Below, piece by piece: positions 8,438 to 17,259 of a stretch of 64,000 bases of DNA (its first letter is position 1; the number at the start of each line of letters is the position of its first letter). The translations under genes and the position numbers were made by a program. Source of the stretch: Kocuria coralli (GTDB lineage Bacteria; Actinomycetota; Actinomycetes; Actinomycetales; Micrococcaceae); the NCBI RefSeq assembly GCF_008831305.1, contig NZ_ML708615.1:1-64000 (forward strand). Direction: 5' to 3'. The notes below the pieces were generated by a model that saw nothing but the letters and a program-made list of their open reading frames with translations, made no database searches and was not told the DNA's origin.

Positions 8438-9076
8438 TCAGGACTCGCTGTCCCCATCGACGACGGGCGGCGCGGTCTCGATCTCCTCCAGCTGTCCCGA
8501 GATGAACTCCTTGAGACGCTCGCGGTAGTTCTTCTCGAAGCTCCTCAGACCGCTGACCTGCTGTTCGAGAGCACCGCGCTCCTGCTCCAGGCTGGCCAGC
8601 ACCTCGTCCTTGGACTGCTGCGCCTCCGCGATCATGCGCTCGGCCTCGGTGCGGCCGTCCGCGACGAGGCGGTCGTGCTCGGCCTGCCCGTTGGCCACGT
8701 ACTCGTCGTGCAGGCGCTGGGCCATCGCCAGGACTCCCGCCGCGCTCTGGGCGCTGTCCCCGGCCGGTGCGGACTGGGGCTCGGGAGCTGCCGGTGCCGC
8801 GGGGGTCTCCTCCACCGCGGGAGCGCTCTCCTCAGCGGGCTTGGTTTCAGTGGGCTCGGCTTCAGCGGGCTCCTCGGAAGACGTCTCCTCGGCGGGCTGA
8901 GCGGGCGCCTCGCCCGATTCGAGCTGTTGCTTGAGCTCTGCGTTCTCCTGGTTCAGGCGACGAAGCTCCACGACGATCTCGTCGAGGAAGTCATCAACCT
9001 CGTCCTGGTCATAGCCTTCGCGGAACTTCGTCGGCTGGAACCGCTTGTTGATGACATCTTCAGGAGTCAAGGCCAT
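8438..9076 (-). CDS. divIVA: DivIVA/Wag31 polar growth and division scaffold protein
   Basis: DivIVA recognises negatively curved membrane at poles and septa and recruits wall-synthesis machinery. The N-terminal domain (about residues 1-60, MALTPEDVINKRF then YDQDEVDDFLDEIV) is the conserved lipid-binding region. A Pro/Ala/Glu-rich spacer with repeated EP/AEP/ETKPAEE units runs from about 70 to 130. A long coiled coil (about 135-200) with Glu, Gln, Lys and Leu heptads follows. Its 212 residues are typical for this family. The ribosome site GGAGAGA lies eight bases before the ATG. It belongs to the ftsZ-downstream block sepF-yggT-divIVA, but a 317-base spacer separates it from yggT, so it may have its own promoter. 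Confidence 0.95.
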   Translation of the reverse strand: MALTPEDVINKRFQPTKFREGYDQDEVDDFLDEIVVELRRLNQENAELKQQLESGEAPAQPAEETSSEEPAEAEPTETKPAEESAPAVEETPAAPAAPEPQSAPAGDSAQSAAGVLAMAQRLHDEYVANGQAEHDRLVADGRTEAERMIAEAQQSKDEVLASLEQERGALEQQVSGLRSFEKNYRERLKEFISGQLEEIETAPPVVDGDSES

Positions 9077-9393
9077 GGGGTGTATCTCTCCTCATACGGG
9101 TCATTGCGAGGGCTTGCGCCCAGGACAGATGGATCATGTCTGGTGGTGCCGGACGGGCGAATCATTCAGGCTGCCCGGCAGCAGGGACGGCGACTACGAG
9201 GGGGGTAGTCCGTGTGCCCACCGCAATGGTCATGCTGTGGCAACAGTACATCGTCGGGCGTTATCGGCCGCATGCGCGATGATGTTGACTGCAACATTCC
9301 GCCGGGAGTCCTGCCGCGGACCGCGGGACCTCGGGACGGCGGATCCGGCTTCCTGCCAGAGCCGGCGGCGACGGTTTCCTGGAAGACAGGGGC
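9077..9393. other. Spacer between yggT and divIVA
   Basis: The 317 bases hold no convincing gene. The divIVA ribosome site lies at its low end. A divIVA promoter is expected here on the minus strand, but I could not place a convincing -35/-10 pair. A weak GC-rich inverted repeat lies near 9339-9365, after the yggT stop. Confidence 0.45.
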
Positions 9394-9687
9394 TCAGGAG
9401 AAGAACATCGCCTGGACGACCCCGCGGGCGATGGCCAGGACGAAGATCATGACGGCCGCGGACAGGTCCAGGGCGATACCCCCCATGCGCAGGGGCGGGA
9501 TGAGCCGCCGCAGCGGGCGCATGATCGGGTCGGTGATCGCGTACACCACGGAGGCGATCACGAGAACGATCCCGCGAGGACGCCAGCTGCGCGCCCAGGA
9601 GCCGACCATTTCCAGCACGAACCTCGTGAGTACCACCAGCACCAGCAGGTGCAGGACGACGTAGAGCAGGCCCAGGATGATGTCCAC
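9394..9687 (-). CDS. YggT-family membrane protein
   Basis: This is a 97-residue protein with two hydrophobic segments (about residues 3-25 and 62-95) joined by a loop containing the family motif PIMRPLRRLIPPLRMGGIALD. YggT (DUF165-like) proteins sit beside sepF and divIVA in most Gram-positive dcw clusters and affect division or osmotic tolerance in some species. The molecular role is unknown. The start is GTG, five bases after the sepF stop, so it is co-transcribed with sepF. Confidence 0.88.
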   Translation of the reverse strand: MDIILGLLYVVLHLLVLVVLTRFVLEMVGSWARSWRPRGIVLVIASVVYAITDPIMRPLRRLIPPLRMGGIALDLSAAVMIFVLAIARGVVQAMFFS

Positions 9688-9692
9688 GCTGC

Positions 9693-10328
9693 TCAGCCCT
9701 CAGCCGCCTCGGGAATCTCCGTCTCGTCGGTGGAGGTGTCGATGACCTCTACGTAGGAGGGAGTCAGCAGGAACACCGTGGTGGTCACCCGCTCGATGGA
9801 ACCGTGCAGGGCGTAGACCAGGCCGGCGGCGAAGTCGACCAGGCGCTTCGCCTCGGCCTCACCGAGGTCGGTGAGGTCCATGATCACGGGAGTTCCATCG
9901 CGGAAGGACTCGCCCACCGCCTTCGCGTCGTTGTACGAGCGCGGGTGCACGGTCGTGATGGTGCGCATGTCTTCAGCATCCTCTCGGGAGGTGGAGGGGG
10001 CACGCTTGATGGGCGTGACGGGTGCCCGGTACTCGGCATCGCGACGGGGTTCGTGCGTACCCTTCGCCCGTGCGCCCTGCTCGGCGGGATCCCGGCGCGC
10101 CGCGCCGGCGGGCCGGGTGGCGGGGGAACCGGCCGAGGCGGAGCCGGGCTGGGGCGCCGGACGCTGGGCGGCTTGCTGCTGAGGATGACGACGGTCCGGC
10201 TCGTCCCGAGGACTCCGCTCGGCCTGACGTCGTTCCGCGTGCCGGTCGTCGAGTTCTCGCTGCTCGGTCTCGGCATCGGGCTCTGCCAGGCCCAGAGCGA
10301 TCATGGCTCGGCGCATCGACTGGCCCAT
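9693..10328 (-). CDS. sepF: Cell division protein SepF
   Basis: SepF links FtsZ filaments to the membrane and is the main FtsZ anchor in actinobacteria, which lack FtsA. The start is [14 protein letters not shown], giving 211 residues. That segment is the amphipathic membrane-binding helix, and GGAGT lies seven bases upstream of the ATG. A long charged linker rich in Arg, Gln, Pro and Ala follows to about residue 115. The conserved SepF fold then starts at [20 protein letters not shown] and contains the dimer and FtsZ-binding segment [22 protein letters not shown]. The frame is open further upstream, but that part lacks family similarity. It follows the yggS-type gene, with yggT and divIVA downstream. 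Confidence 0.95.
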   Translation of the reverse strand: MGQSMRRAMIALGLAEPDAETEQRELDDRHAERRQAERSPRDEPDRRHPQQQAAQRPAPQPGSASAGSPATRPAGAARRDPAEQGARAKGTHEPRRDAEYRAPVTPIKRAPSTSREDAEDMRTITTVHPRSYNDAKAVGESFRDGTPVIMDLTDLGEAEAKRLVDFAAGLVYALHGSIERVTTTVFLLTPSYVEVIDTSTDETEIPEAAEG

Positions 10329-10369
10329 GGACAGCACTCCTTGATTGAGGTTCGTGAGGGCGCATCCGG

Positions 10370-11134
10370 TTAGCCGACCGGACGCGCACCGAGAATACCG
10401 GAACCGACCCGCACGTGGGTGGAGCCCCACCGGACGGCCGCCTCCAAATCGGCGCTCATCCCCGCCGAGATGTGATCGGCGTGGGGATGGGCTGCCTGCA
10501 GCTCCGTGGCACAGCCGTAGAGCCGCTCGAAAGCCGGTTCGGGATCCGCGCCCAGCGGTGCCACCGCCATGACACCGCGCAGACGCAGACCTTCTTCTTC
10601 CGCGATCCTATCGGCAATCCGCTCGATGTCCTCCGGGAGTGCGCCGCCGCGGCCGGAAGTGCCGTCCAGGGAGATCTGGATCAGGCATTCCAGGTCCGTC
10701 GTGGCCGAAGGCCCCGGTTGCGCACGGCCTTCCTCCACGGCGCTCCGGTGGTTGCGCACGGCCTTGCCCAGTGCCGTGACCAGCGACGCCCGGTCCACGG
10801 AGTGCACCCGTGACGCATATCTCACGACCGAGTTCGACTTCTTCGACTGCAGCTGGCCGACGAAGTGCCATCTGGCCCGGGGTACCTCCAGGGCCTTGGC
10901 GGAGGCCTCCTGGTCGCGGTTCTCGCCCACGTCCGTCACGCCGAGCGAGAGCAACCGGCGCACATCCTGGGCGGGGAAGAACTTGGTGACCGCGATCAGC
11001 TGCGCGGGACCCGCACCGACCTGCCTCCCCTCCTCCGCCTCCGCCATACGACGGCGGACGGCGGTCAGGTTGGCACGAAGCTCATCGGTCCGGGGGTCAT
11101 CACCCTGCACCTCGGGCAGGGATGCCTGCGTCAT
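10370..11134 (-). CDS. YggS/PLPBP-family pyridoxal phosphate homeostasis protein
   Basis: This single-domain PLP-binding barrel protein keeps free PLP in balance and has no known enzymatic reaction. The PLP lysine is in LIAVTKFFP. Other motifs are [20 protein letters not shown] with its following serine, and the phosphate-binding segment [21 protein letters not shown] near the C terminus. The family's usual MGMSxD appears as [10 protein letters not shown]. Length is 254 residues from the ATG at 11134. That ATG overlaps the pgeF stop in ATGA, which fixes the start despite an open frame upstream. The neighbours ftsZ, pgeF and sepF are the standard context. Confidence 0.93.
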   Translation of the reverse strand: MTQASLPEVQGDDPRTDELRANLTAVRRRMAEAEEGRQVGAGPAQLIAVTKFFPAQDVRRLLSLGVTDVGENRDQEASAKALEVPRARWHFVGQLQSKKSNSVVRYASRVHSVDRASLVTALGKAVRNHRSAVEEGRAQPGPSATTDLECLIQISLDGTSGRGGALPEDIERIADRIAEEEGLRLRGVMAVAPLGADPEPAFERLYGCATELQAAHPHADHISAGMSADLEAAVRWGSTHVRVGSGILGARPVG

Positions 11135-11883
11135 ACGCGCTCCTTCGGCGAATTCGGAACGGCTGGCAGCGGGCCGGCGATCACTCCGGCGATCCGGCCG
11201 CTGCCGGGATCCCTCCTGTGGGAGGACAGCGCCTGATTCTCCACCGTGCACGACGTCGTCGGGGCGTCGGCGGGCCGGGAAGTCCGCACTCCCAGGGCAT
11301 CGAGCACCCGCACCGCGGTGGCGGGAAGGTCCAGGCTGGGGGTCCCCCAGGAGGTCATGGCACGGATCCCCGGCAGCTCGCGCTCGGCCCCGGCGGCCAT
11401 GTCCTCGGGCACCTCGTAGCAGGCCCCGCAGACGCTGGGTCCCACCAGCGCCCGGATCTCGACGGCTCCGCGCTCACGCATGGCCTGGGCGGTCGCCTGC
11501 AGCACCCCGGCCAGCAGTCCCGCCCGCCCGGCGTGCGCTACCGCCGTCACGCACACCCCGGCGTCGCCGGGGTCCGTGCCGGCGAACAGCACGGGGACGC
11601 AGTCGGCCACCATGACGGCCAGGGGCCGGCCCGCCGCGGACACCGCCGCATCGGCGGTGGGTACCGCGCCCAGATCCGCGGCATCGCCGTCGGCCACCGT
11701 GGCCCCGTGGACCTGGTCCAGGAACAGCAGCGACCCGGCTCCGGCCTCGAGATCGTGTTCCAGCGCACGACGACGTCGGAGCACGGCCCGCTCGTCGTCG
11801 GGAACATGCAGCGCCACATTGCCCAGCCCGCGGTTCGTGAAGCCGACCCGGGCCGGGCCCAGAGTTCCCCGGTACCAATACAT
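11131..11883 (-). CDS. pgeF: PgeF/YfiH-type multicopper-like purine nucleoside phosphorylase (laccase-domain protein)
   Basis: Proteins of this family (E. coli YfiH, renamed PgeF) were called polyphenol oxidases, then shown to act on purine nucleosides and to edit peptidoglycan by removing misplaced L-Ser. Metal and active-site motifs are visible: DQVHGA, VADCVPVLF, AHAGRAG, GPSVCGACYEV and a terminal SSHRRD. Length is 250 residues, typical. The ATG at 11883 lies seven bases after TAGGAT on the minus strand, just past the ftsZ terminator, so the gene has its own near-leaderless promoter. It is translationally coupled to the downstream yggS-type gene. Confidence 0.9.
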   Translation of the reverse strand: MYWYRGTLGPARVGFTNRGLGNVALHVPDDERAVLRRRRALEHDLEAGAGSLLFLDQVHGATVADGDAADLGAVPTADAAVSAAGRPLAVMVADCVPVLFAGTDPGDAGVCVTAVAHAGRAGLLAGVLQATAQAMRERGAVEIRALVGPSVCGACYEVPEDMAAGAERELPGIRAMTSWGTPSLDLPATAVRVLDALGVRTSRPADAPTTSCTVENQALSSHRRDPGSGRIAGVIAGPLPAVPNSPKERV

Positions 11884-11890
11884 GGCTTCA

Positions 11891-11896
11891 ATCCTA
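11891..11896 (-). promoter_or_regulatory. Probable -10 box for pgeF
   Basis: The minus strand reads TAGGAT, then seven bases, then the pgeF ATG. The box lies 23 bases past the ftsZ terminator hairpin. There is no ribosome-binding sequence in the gap, so a leaderless transcript is likely. Confidence 0.6.
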
Positions 11897-11919
11897 TCGA
11901 GGCCGCGGTGCGGTCCCGG

Positions 11920-11970
11920 ACACGATGAAGGGCTGGCATCTCATGACGAGATGCCAGCCCTTCATCGTGT
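11920..11970 (-). terminator. Strong hairpin terminator after ftsZ
   Basis: The arms ACACGATGAAGGGCTGGCAT (from 11920) and ATGCCAGCCCTTCATCGTGT (to 11970) form a perfect stem of about 23 bp with a five-base loop (ATGAC). It lies 47 bases after the ftsZ stop. No T run follows on the minus strand. Confidence 0.82.
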
Positions 11971-12017
11971 CCTCGGCGCCACCGGCGCTCAGCCCGCCAG
12001 GTCCGACGGGCGAGGGA

Positions 12018-13259
12018 TCACTTGAGGAAATCCGGGAAGTCCAGGGAATCCTTGCGGTTGGGCGAGCCCTTGGCGGGCTCCTGCTCGGCCGGCAGGTCGA
12101 CGTCGAAGCCCGCGTCGTCCGGGACGTCGTCGTTGGCCGGCGCCGGCCACGCCGCGGTGGAACCGGAGCGTGCTGCCGATCCCTGGCCGCCGCGCTGCGG
12201 GGAGCGTGCGATGTTGGCCGGCTGCCCGGCGCCCGAGCCGAAGGCGGCGCGGGTCGAAGCGGCCTGCTGCGCTGCGGCGGAGGTGTTGTTGGCGTTGGTC
12301 TCCGGAGACACGGAGTCGAAGCCGGCCGCGATCACGGTCACCCGGGCCTGGTCGCCCAGGGCATCGTCGATGACGGCGCCGAAGATGATGTTGGCCTCCG
12401 GGTGCGCGACCTCCTGCACCAGGCGGGCGGCCTCGTTGATCTCGAACAGGCCCAGGTCGGAGCCGCCCTGGATGGAGAGCAGCACGCCGTGGGCACCGTC
12501 GATCGAGGCTTCCAGCAGAGGCGAGGCGATGGCCAGCTCCGCAGCCTTGACCGCCCGGTCCTCGCCCTGGGCGGAACCGATGCCCATCAAGGCGGAGCCG
12601 GCGCCCTGCATGACGGACTTGACGTCGGCGAAGTCCAGGTTGATCAGACCCGGGGTGGTGATCAGGTCGGTGATGCCCTGGACACCGGACAGCAGCACCT
12701 GGTCCGCGGACTTGAAGGCGTCCAGCATCGACACGTTGCGGTCGGAGATCGACAGCAGACGGTCGTTCGGGATCACGATCAGGGTGTCGACCTCGTCGCG
12801 CAGCGTCTCGATGCCGTTCTCCGCCTGGTTGGACCGGCGGCGGCCCTCGAAGGTGAACGGCCGGGTGACCACGCCGATGGTGAGCGCCCCGAGGGACCGG
12901 GCGATGCGGGCGATCACCGGGGCGCCGCCGGTGCCGGTGCCGCCGCCCTCGCCCGCGGTCACGAACACCATGTCGGCGCCCTTGAGGACCTCTTCGATCT
13001 CTTCCTGGTGGTCTTCGGCGGCCTGACGGCCGACATCGGGGTTGGCGCCCGCGCCGAGTCCGCGGGTCAGCTCGCGGCCGACGTCGAGCTTGACGTCGGC
13101 GTCGGACATCAGCAGTGCCTGGGCGTCGGTATTGATGGCGATGAACTCAACGCCTCGCAGACCTTCTTCAATCATGCGGTTCACGGCGTTAACGCCACCA
13201 CCGCCAATGCCGACAACCTTGATGACGGCCAGATAGTTCTGGGGAGTCGTGGTGTCCAT
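12018..13259 (-). CDS. ftsZ: Cell division protein FtsZ
   Basis: FtsZ is the tubulin-like GTPase that forms the division ring. The nucleotide loops are visible: [15 protein letters not shown] at the start and the tubulin signature [15 protein letters not shown] near residue 105. The synergy loop region contains [16 protein letters not shown] linker rich in Ala, Gly, Ser and Asp (about 320-395) leads to a short C-terminal tail ending [10 protein letters not shown], the SepF/FtsW-binding peptide of actinobacteria. I chose the ATG at 13259 (AGGTGAT just upstream); a GTG two codons earlier is possible. Length is 413 residues. FtsQ lies upstream across a 348-base leader and a terminator follows, so ftsZ can be expressed on its own. 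Confidence 0.97.
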   Translation of the reverse strand: MDTTTPQNYLAVIKVVGIGGGGVNAVNRMIEEGLRGVEFIAINTDAQALLMSDADVKLDVGRELTRGLGAGANPDVGRQAAEDHQEEIEEVLKGADMVFVTAGEGGGTGTGGAPVIARIARSLGALTIGVVTRPFTFEGRRRSNQAENGIETLRDEVDTLIVIPNDRLLSISDRNVSMLDAFKSADQVLLSGVQGITDLITTPGLINLDFADVKSVMQGAGSALMGIGSAQGEDRAVKAAELAIASPLLEASIDGAHGVLLSIQGGSDLGLFEINEAARLVQEVAHPEANIIFGAVIDDALGDQARVTVIAAGFDSVSPETNANNTSAAAQQAASTRAAFGSGAGQPANIARSPQRGGQGSAARSGSTAAWPAPANDDVPDDAGFDVDLPAEQEPAKGSPNRKDSLDFPDFLK

Positions 13260-13607
13260 GATCACCTGTTTCGCTTCGGGGGTCCGCCCGCCGGGACGAA
13301 CGGTCTGCTTGAGGTGAGATCACACCGGCCGCACCCAACCTCATTAACTCTCAACTGGGGAGTGAATGTTTGGATGCCAGGGGATGTGAGCCCATCAATT
13401 TCTTCCACTCCAAAGAGTAGCAACGCCAATTCACCCACATGGCCATGCACGGGCGTGTTGGTCATCGCATACTGGCAATTTTCATCTTAAGCCTCAACAT
13501 TCAACTCAGACTTTAGAGACCTGGAGGGTTGCGCCGCGTGCCCCGAGCAGCCGTCACCAAGCATCACCCGGCAGAGACCGGTCCCGAAACGCCTGGTCAG
13601 GGGGTGA
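13260..13607 (-). promoter_or_regulatory. ftsZ leader/promoter region
   Basis: This 348-base gap interrupts the tightly packed cluster just upstream of ftsZ. It is clearly AT-richer than its neighbours at 13340-13420 and 13475-13515. On the minus strand it carries GTTGA pentamers at 13501-13505, 13494-13498 and 13351-13355, the first two seven bases apart, and a TAAGAT that could be a -10 box at about 13483-13488. A frame open from 13465 runs into ftsZ but shows no family similarity. ftsZ in related genera has several promoters in this gap; exact sites cannot be fixed here. Confidence 0.55.
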
Positions 13608-14615
13608 TTAGTCGAGGACCGGGTGCTCGGGCGAGGAGACGTCGTAGACGCCCACCGGCCCGGTCTGCTCTGCAGCGTCCACCAGCTGCGCCAGGACCTC
13701 GGCCTTGAGCCCGCCCTGGGTGCCGTCCCCCCACCGAACCGTGATGCCGCCGTCGAGCTCGAGCTCGACCGTAGAGTCGGACTCGGCACGTGCGGAGCCC
13801 ACCTGCTCGAGGAGACCGGCGGGCAGGGTCGAGAGCACTTGCGCCACGGTGGCGAAGTCATCGGTCCCCAGGACATCCGGCCCGCCCTCCACGACGGGTA
13901 CCTCTAGGTCCTCCTCGTCGGTCACGGTGCGCAGGACGGTTCCTTCCTGGTCGACGAGGCTCCAGGAGTCCCCGTCGAGCACGGCGGCGACCGGGACTCT
14001 CTCCACCAGCTGCACCACGAGGCGGTTGTCGGGCATGGTCATCACGTGCACCGACCGTACCTGCGGCAACGAGCCCACGCTGTCCATGACCTGCCCCTCG
14101 GAGATCCGCGTCATCGGCACGCCTTCGAAACGGCTCAGCTGGGCCCGGACCTCCTGCTCGTCCGTCAGCTGGGCGCCTTGGACGTCGATCGTGCGCACCG
14201 CCAGGAGCGGGGAGAAGAAGATCGCCCAGACCAGAGCGACGACGAGCACGAGGCCCACGACAGCCCCGGTCAGGCCACGCCGCCGCCGCCGTGCCTTCCG
14301 TGCCTCCGGCGTCAGGGCGCCGCCGCGCTTGCGGTTCGACGGGCCCTTTCCGCTCTGCACCTGGACCTTCCGGCGCCAAGCGCTGAACTTCCCGCCACCG
14401 GTGGGAACCGTCTCGTAGCGATCGCCGTCCAGCTCGGAGACCTTCGACCCGTTGTTGACCTTGACCTTGACGGGTTCGGAGCGGCCCTCGGGGTCGGAGA
14501 CGTGCTCGGTGCCGTGCTCGGAGTGCGTACCGGTACCGGCAGGTTCAGGGGCCTCCTCCGCCGCGGGCCGCCGCCCACCCGGCCGCGGTTGATGCGGCCG
14601 CTGACTTCTCGGCAT
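13608..14615 (-). CDS. ftsQ: Cell division protein FtsQ/DivIB
   Basis: FtsQ is a bitopic divisome protein that bridges early and late division proteins. Residues 1-110 are cytoplasmic and rich in Arg, Pro, Gly and Lys, ending in the basic run ARKARRRRRG. One membrane segment spans about 113-135 (TGAVVGLVLVVALVWAIFF). A POTRA domain starts at LLAVRTIDVQGAQL, followed by the beta domain with RVPVAAVLDGDSW and LVDQEGTVL. Length is 335 residues, longer than average because of the N-terminal tail. Its ATG overlaps the murC stop by one base (TGATG). A charged stretch before the membrane helix is common in actinobacterial FtsQ. Confidence 0.92.
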   Translation of the reverse strand: MPRSQRPHQPRPGGRRPAAEEAPEPAGTGTHSEHGTEHVSDPEGRSEPVKVKVNNGSKVSELDGDRYETVPTGGGKFSAWRRKVQVQSGKGPSNRKRGGALTPEARKARRRRRGLTGAVVGLVLVVALVWAIFFSPLLAVRTIDVQGAQLTDEQEVRAQLSRFEGVPMTRISEGQVMDSVGSLPQVRSVHVMTMPDNRLVVQLVERVPVAAVLDGDSWSLVDQEGTVLRTVTDEEDLEVPVVEGGPDVLGTDDFATVAQVLSTLPAGLLEQVGSARAESDSTVELELDGGITVRWGDGTQGGLKAEVLAQLVDAAEQTGPVGVYDVSSPEHPVLD

Positions 14616-16129
14616 CAGGAGTCGTGTCCCGGCGCGTCGTCCTCGCCGGTGGCCGGCCGAGCGTCTTCCAGGGCGGCGAGGGCCTCGACCAGCTGCGGTC
14701 CGAAGGCGGTCACGTCACCGGCGCCGATGGTCAGGACCAGGTCGCCCGGCTCGGCAGCGCGGGCGATCTCCTCGACGGCAGCCCGGCCGTCGGCGGCCTC
14801 GACCACGTGCTCCCCCGCGACGTCGGTGATCAGGGCCGAGGTGACGCCGGGCTCCGGGTCTTCCCTGGCGGCGAAGATCGGCAGTACCCAGGCCCGGTCG
14901 GCGATACGCAGCGCCCCCGCGAACTCGGTAGAGAACGCCTTGGTCCGGGAGAACAGGTGCGGCTGGAACAGGGCGAGGACGCGGTGGGAGCCCGCGACCT
15001 TGCGTGCGGCGGTCAGCGCCGCGGCCACCTCCGTGGGGTGGTGCGCGTAGTCGTCGAACACCCGTACCCCGTTGCCCTCGCCCTTCAGGTCGAAACGGCG
15101 GGCAGAGCCGTGGAAACGGGTCAGCCCGCGCAGGGCGTCCTCGGCGGGCACGCCTGTGGCCCAGGCGACGGCGAAAGCCGCGGTGGCGTTGAGGACGTTG
15201 TGATCCCCCGGTACCGACAGACTCATCCGGTAGCGACGCGCGTCCGCGCCTTCGCCGACCACGAGGGTCGCGGTGGACTCCAATCCGTGGCCGCGGATGT
15301 CGCGGATCTCGATATCGGCGGTGGGATCGGTCCCGTAGGTCAGCACCTTACCGCCGGCTTCGCGGACGGTACGGGCGAGCTGGCGGGAACCGGGGTCGTC
15401 CTGGCAGGCCACCAGCGTTCCCCCCGGCCGTATGGTGCGGGCGAAGTGCTCGAAGGCCGCGAAGAAGGCCTCGCTCGAGGCGTAGTGGTCCAGGTGGTCG
15501 GGTTCGATATTGGTCACCACGCCCACGGAGGGCGCGTACTTGAGGAAGGAACCGTCCGACTCGTCGGCCTCGGCCACGAACCACTCCCCGTGCCCCAGGG
15601 CGGCGTTGGCCCCGAGGTCGGCCACGTGCGCGCCGATGGCCCAGGAAGGACGACGGCCGGCGGCCTCCAGCATCACGGCGATCATGGAGCTCGTGGTGGT
15701 CTTGCCGTGGGTTCCGGCCACGGCCACCACCTTGGAGCCGTGCATGCTCACGGCCAGGGCGTCCGAGCGGTGCACCACGGGCAGTCCGAGCTCACGGGCT
15801 GCCGCCAGCTCGGGGTTGGTCTCGCGGATCGCCGTGGAGACCACGACCGTGTCGACGTCGTGGATGTTCTGGGCGCTCTGGCCGACCGTGACGGTGGCTC
15901 CCAGATCCCGCAGCTGCGTCAGAGCCGGGGAGTCCTGAGCGTCGGAGCCGAGCACGGGGACCCCGTGCGCGAGCAGCAGGCGCGCGACCGCCGACATCCC
16001 GGCACCGCCGATCCCGATCAGGTGGGTCCGGCCCAGGTCCCGCGGGTTGGTCTCCACGCCCACGACCGTCCCCGTGGCGGGGGCGTCCTGCCGGGCTGCT
16101 CCGGTTTCCTTGTGTGTCTGAGCACTCAC
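14615..16129 (-). CDS. murC: UDP-N-acetylmuramate--L-alanine ligase
   Basis: MurC adds L-alanine to UDP-MurNAc, the first amino acid of the peptidoglycan stem, using ATP. The N-terminal UDP-binding motif is [18 protein letters not shown]; the ATP loop is [11 protein letters not shown]; later ligase motifs include [10 protein letters not shown]-type sequence (here [11 protein letters not shown]) and the C-domain segment [12 protein letters not shown]. The GTG start at 16129 forms GTGA with the murG stop, which settles the start although the frame is open further upstream. Length is 504 residues. There is an N-terminal extension of about 30 residues before the Rossmann fold and an acidic C-terminal tail. 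Confidence 0.96.
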   Translation of the reverse strand: MSAQTHKETGAARQDAPATGTVVGVETNPRDLGRTHLIGIGGAGMSAVARLLLAHGVPVLGSDAQDSPALTQLRDLGATVTVGQSAQNIHDVDTVVVSTAIRETNPELAAARELGLPVVHRSDALAVSMHGSKVVAVAGTHGKTTTSSMIAVMLEAAGRRPSWAIGAHVADLGANAALGHGEWFVAEADESDGSFLKYAPSVGVVTNIEPDHLDHYASSEAFFAAFEHFARTIRPGGTLVACQDDPGSRQLARTVREAGGKVLTYGTDPTADIEIRDIRGHGLESTATLVVGEGADARRYRMSLSVPGDHNVLNATAAFAVAWATGVPAEDALRGLTRFHGSARRFDLKGEGNGVRVFDDYAHHPTEVAAALTAARKVAGSHRVLALFQPHLFSRTKAFSTEFAGALRIADRAWVLPIFAAREDPEPGVTSALITDVAGEHVVEAADGRAAVEEIARAAEPGDLVLTIGAGDVTAFGPQLVEALAALEDARPATGEDDAPGHDS

Positions 16130-17259
16130 GCTCGTGCCTCCTGAAGGATCAGCCGCGCCATGGTGCGGTCCGCATCGCGGACCCCGGCACCTTCTGCGGC
16201 TCTGGACATCGCCGCCAGCGCTGGTCCGTCGGCGATGAGGGGAAGAATGTTGTCCCGGAACCACTGGGGGGTGAAGGCCTTGTCCTCTACCAGCCTGGCG
16301 GCGCCGGAGGCCACGAGCGCGCGGGCGTTGAGCGCCTGCTCGCCGTTGCCGATCGGCAGGGGCACGAAGACTGCAGGGAGCCCCACGGCGGCCACTTCCG
16401 ACACGGTGGCCGCGCCCGATCTGGCCACCAGCAGGTCCGCGGCCGCGTAGACGTTCTCCATGCCGTCCACGTACTCCACCTGGGTGTAGCCGGGTGCGCT
16501 CAGCAGGGACCCGTCGTCGCCGTGCACCTGCTTGCCCGCCCCGGTGATGTGCAGGAGCTGCGCCCCCGCGGCGCCGGCCTCACCGGCCACCTGCGCGATG
16601 GTCCGATTGATCGACAGCGCACCCGAGGATCCCCCGGTCACGATGATCGCGGGCCTGCCGGGATCCAGGCCGAGTGCCCTGCGCGCCTCGTCACGGCGGG
16701 CGGTACGGTCCAGGTGCGAGATCTCCCGGCGCATGGGCATTCCCACGGTGCGCGCACCTGCCAGGGGGGTGTCCGGGAAGGCCGTCGCCACCACGGCAGC
16801 CCACCGGGCCCCGAGGCGATTGGCGATGCCGGGGCGCGCGTTGGCCTCGTGGATCACCACGGGCACCCCGCGGCGCCTGGCCGCCAGGTACATGGGCGTG
16901 CAGACATAGCCACCCACGCCGACCACGACGTCGGCCCGGGTCCGGTCGATCACGTCGCCGGCCTGCCTGACGGCATTGCGCAGGCGCAACGGCAGCTTGA
17001 GCAGGTCCGGCGAGGGCCGGCGCGGCAGCGGCACCCGATCGATGGTCTCCAGCGGCCACCCTGCGGCGGGTACCAGACGGGTTTCCATCCCCGACGCGGT
17101 GCCCACGGCCGTCACCGTCGCCGTGGGATCTTCGTCGCGGACCGCGCTGGCGATAGCCAGCATCGGGGAGATGTGACCGGCCGTGCCGCCACCTGCGATC
17201 ACGACGGACGGTCCGTGGTCGCCGGTCCTCGGGCTGTCGGGGGAAGCCGTGGAGTTCAT
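16126..17259 (-). CDS. murG: UDP-GlcNAc--undecaprenyl-PP-MurNAc-pentapeptide GlcNAc transferase
   Basis: MurG converts lipid I to lipid II at the inner face of the membrane. The donor and acceptor glycine loops are [20 protein letters not shown] near the N terminus and [12 protein letters not shown] in mid-protein. The segment [27 protein letters not shown] is the UDP-GlcNAc-binding signature. Length is 377 residues from the ATG at 17259, which overlaps the ftsW stop by one base (TGATG); an upstream in-frame start exists but would lie inside ftsW. The stop overlaps murC by four bases. Confidence 0.96.
   Translation of the reverse strand: MNSTASPDSPRTGDHGPSVVIAGGGTAGHISPMLAIASAVRDEDPTATVTAVGTASGMETRLVPAAGWPLETIDRVPLPRRPSPDLLKLPLRLRNAVRQAGDVIDRTRADVVVGVGGYVCTPMYLAARRRGVPVVIHEANARPGIANRLGARWAAVVATAFPDTPLAGARTVGMPMRREISHLDRTARRDEARRALGLDPGRPAIIVTGGSSGALSINRTIAQVAGEAGAAGAQLLHITGAGKQVHGDDGSLLSAPGYTQVEYVDGMENVYAAADLLVARSGAATVSEVAAVGLPAVFVPLPIGNGEQALNARALVASGAARLVEDKAFTPQWFRDNILPLIADGPALAAMSRAAEGAGVRDADRTMARLILQEARA

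Noticed and set aside
13262-13465. Small gene of 67 codons between ftsQ and ftsZ
   Set aside because: It runs into the ftsZ start region, has no similarity and no ribosome-binding site at its ATG. The region looks like a promoter/leader.
11925-13490. Plus-strand frame antisense to ftsZ
   Set aside because: FtsZ motifs on the minus strand are unambiguous. The plus frame starts inside the ftsZ terminator hairpin, which a real gene would not.
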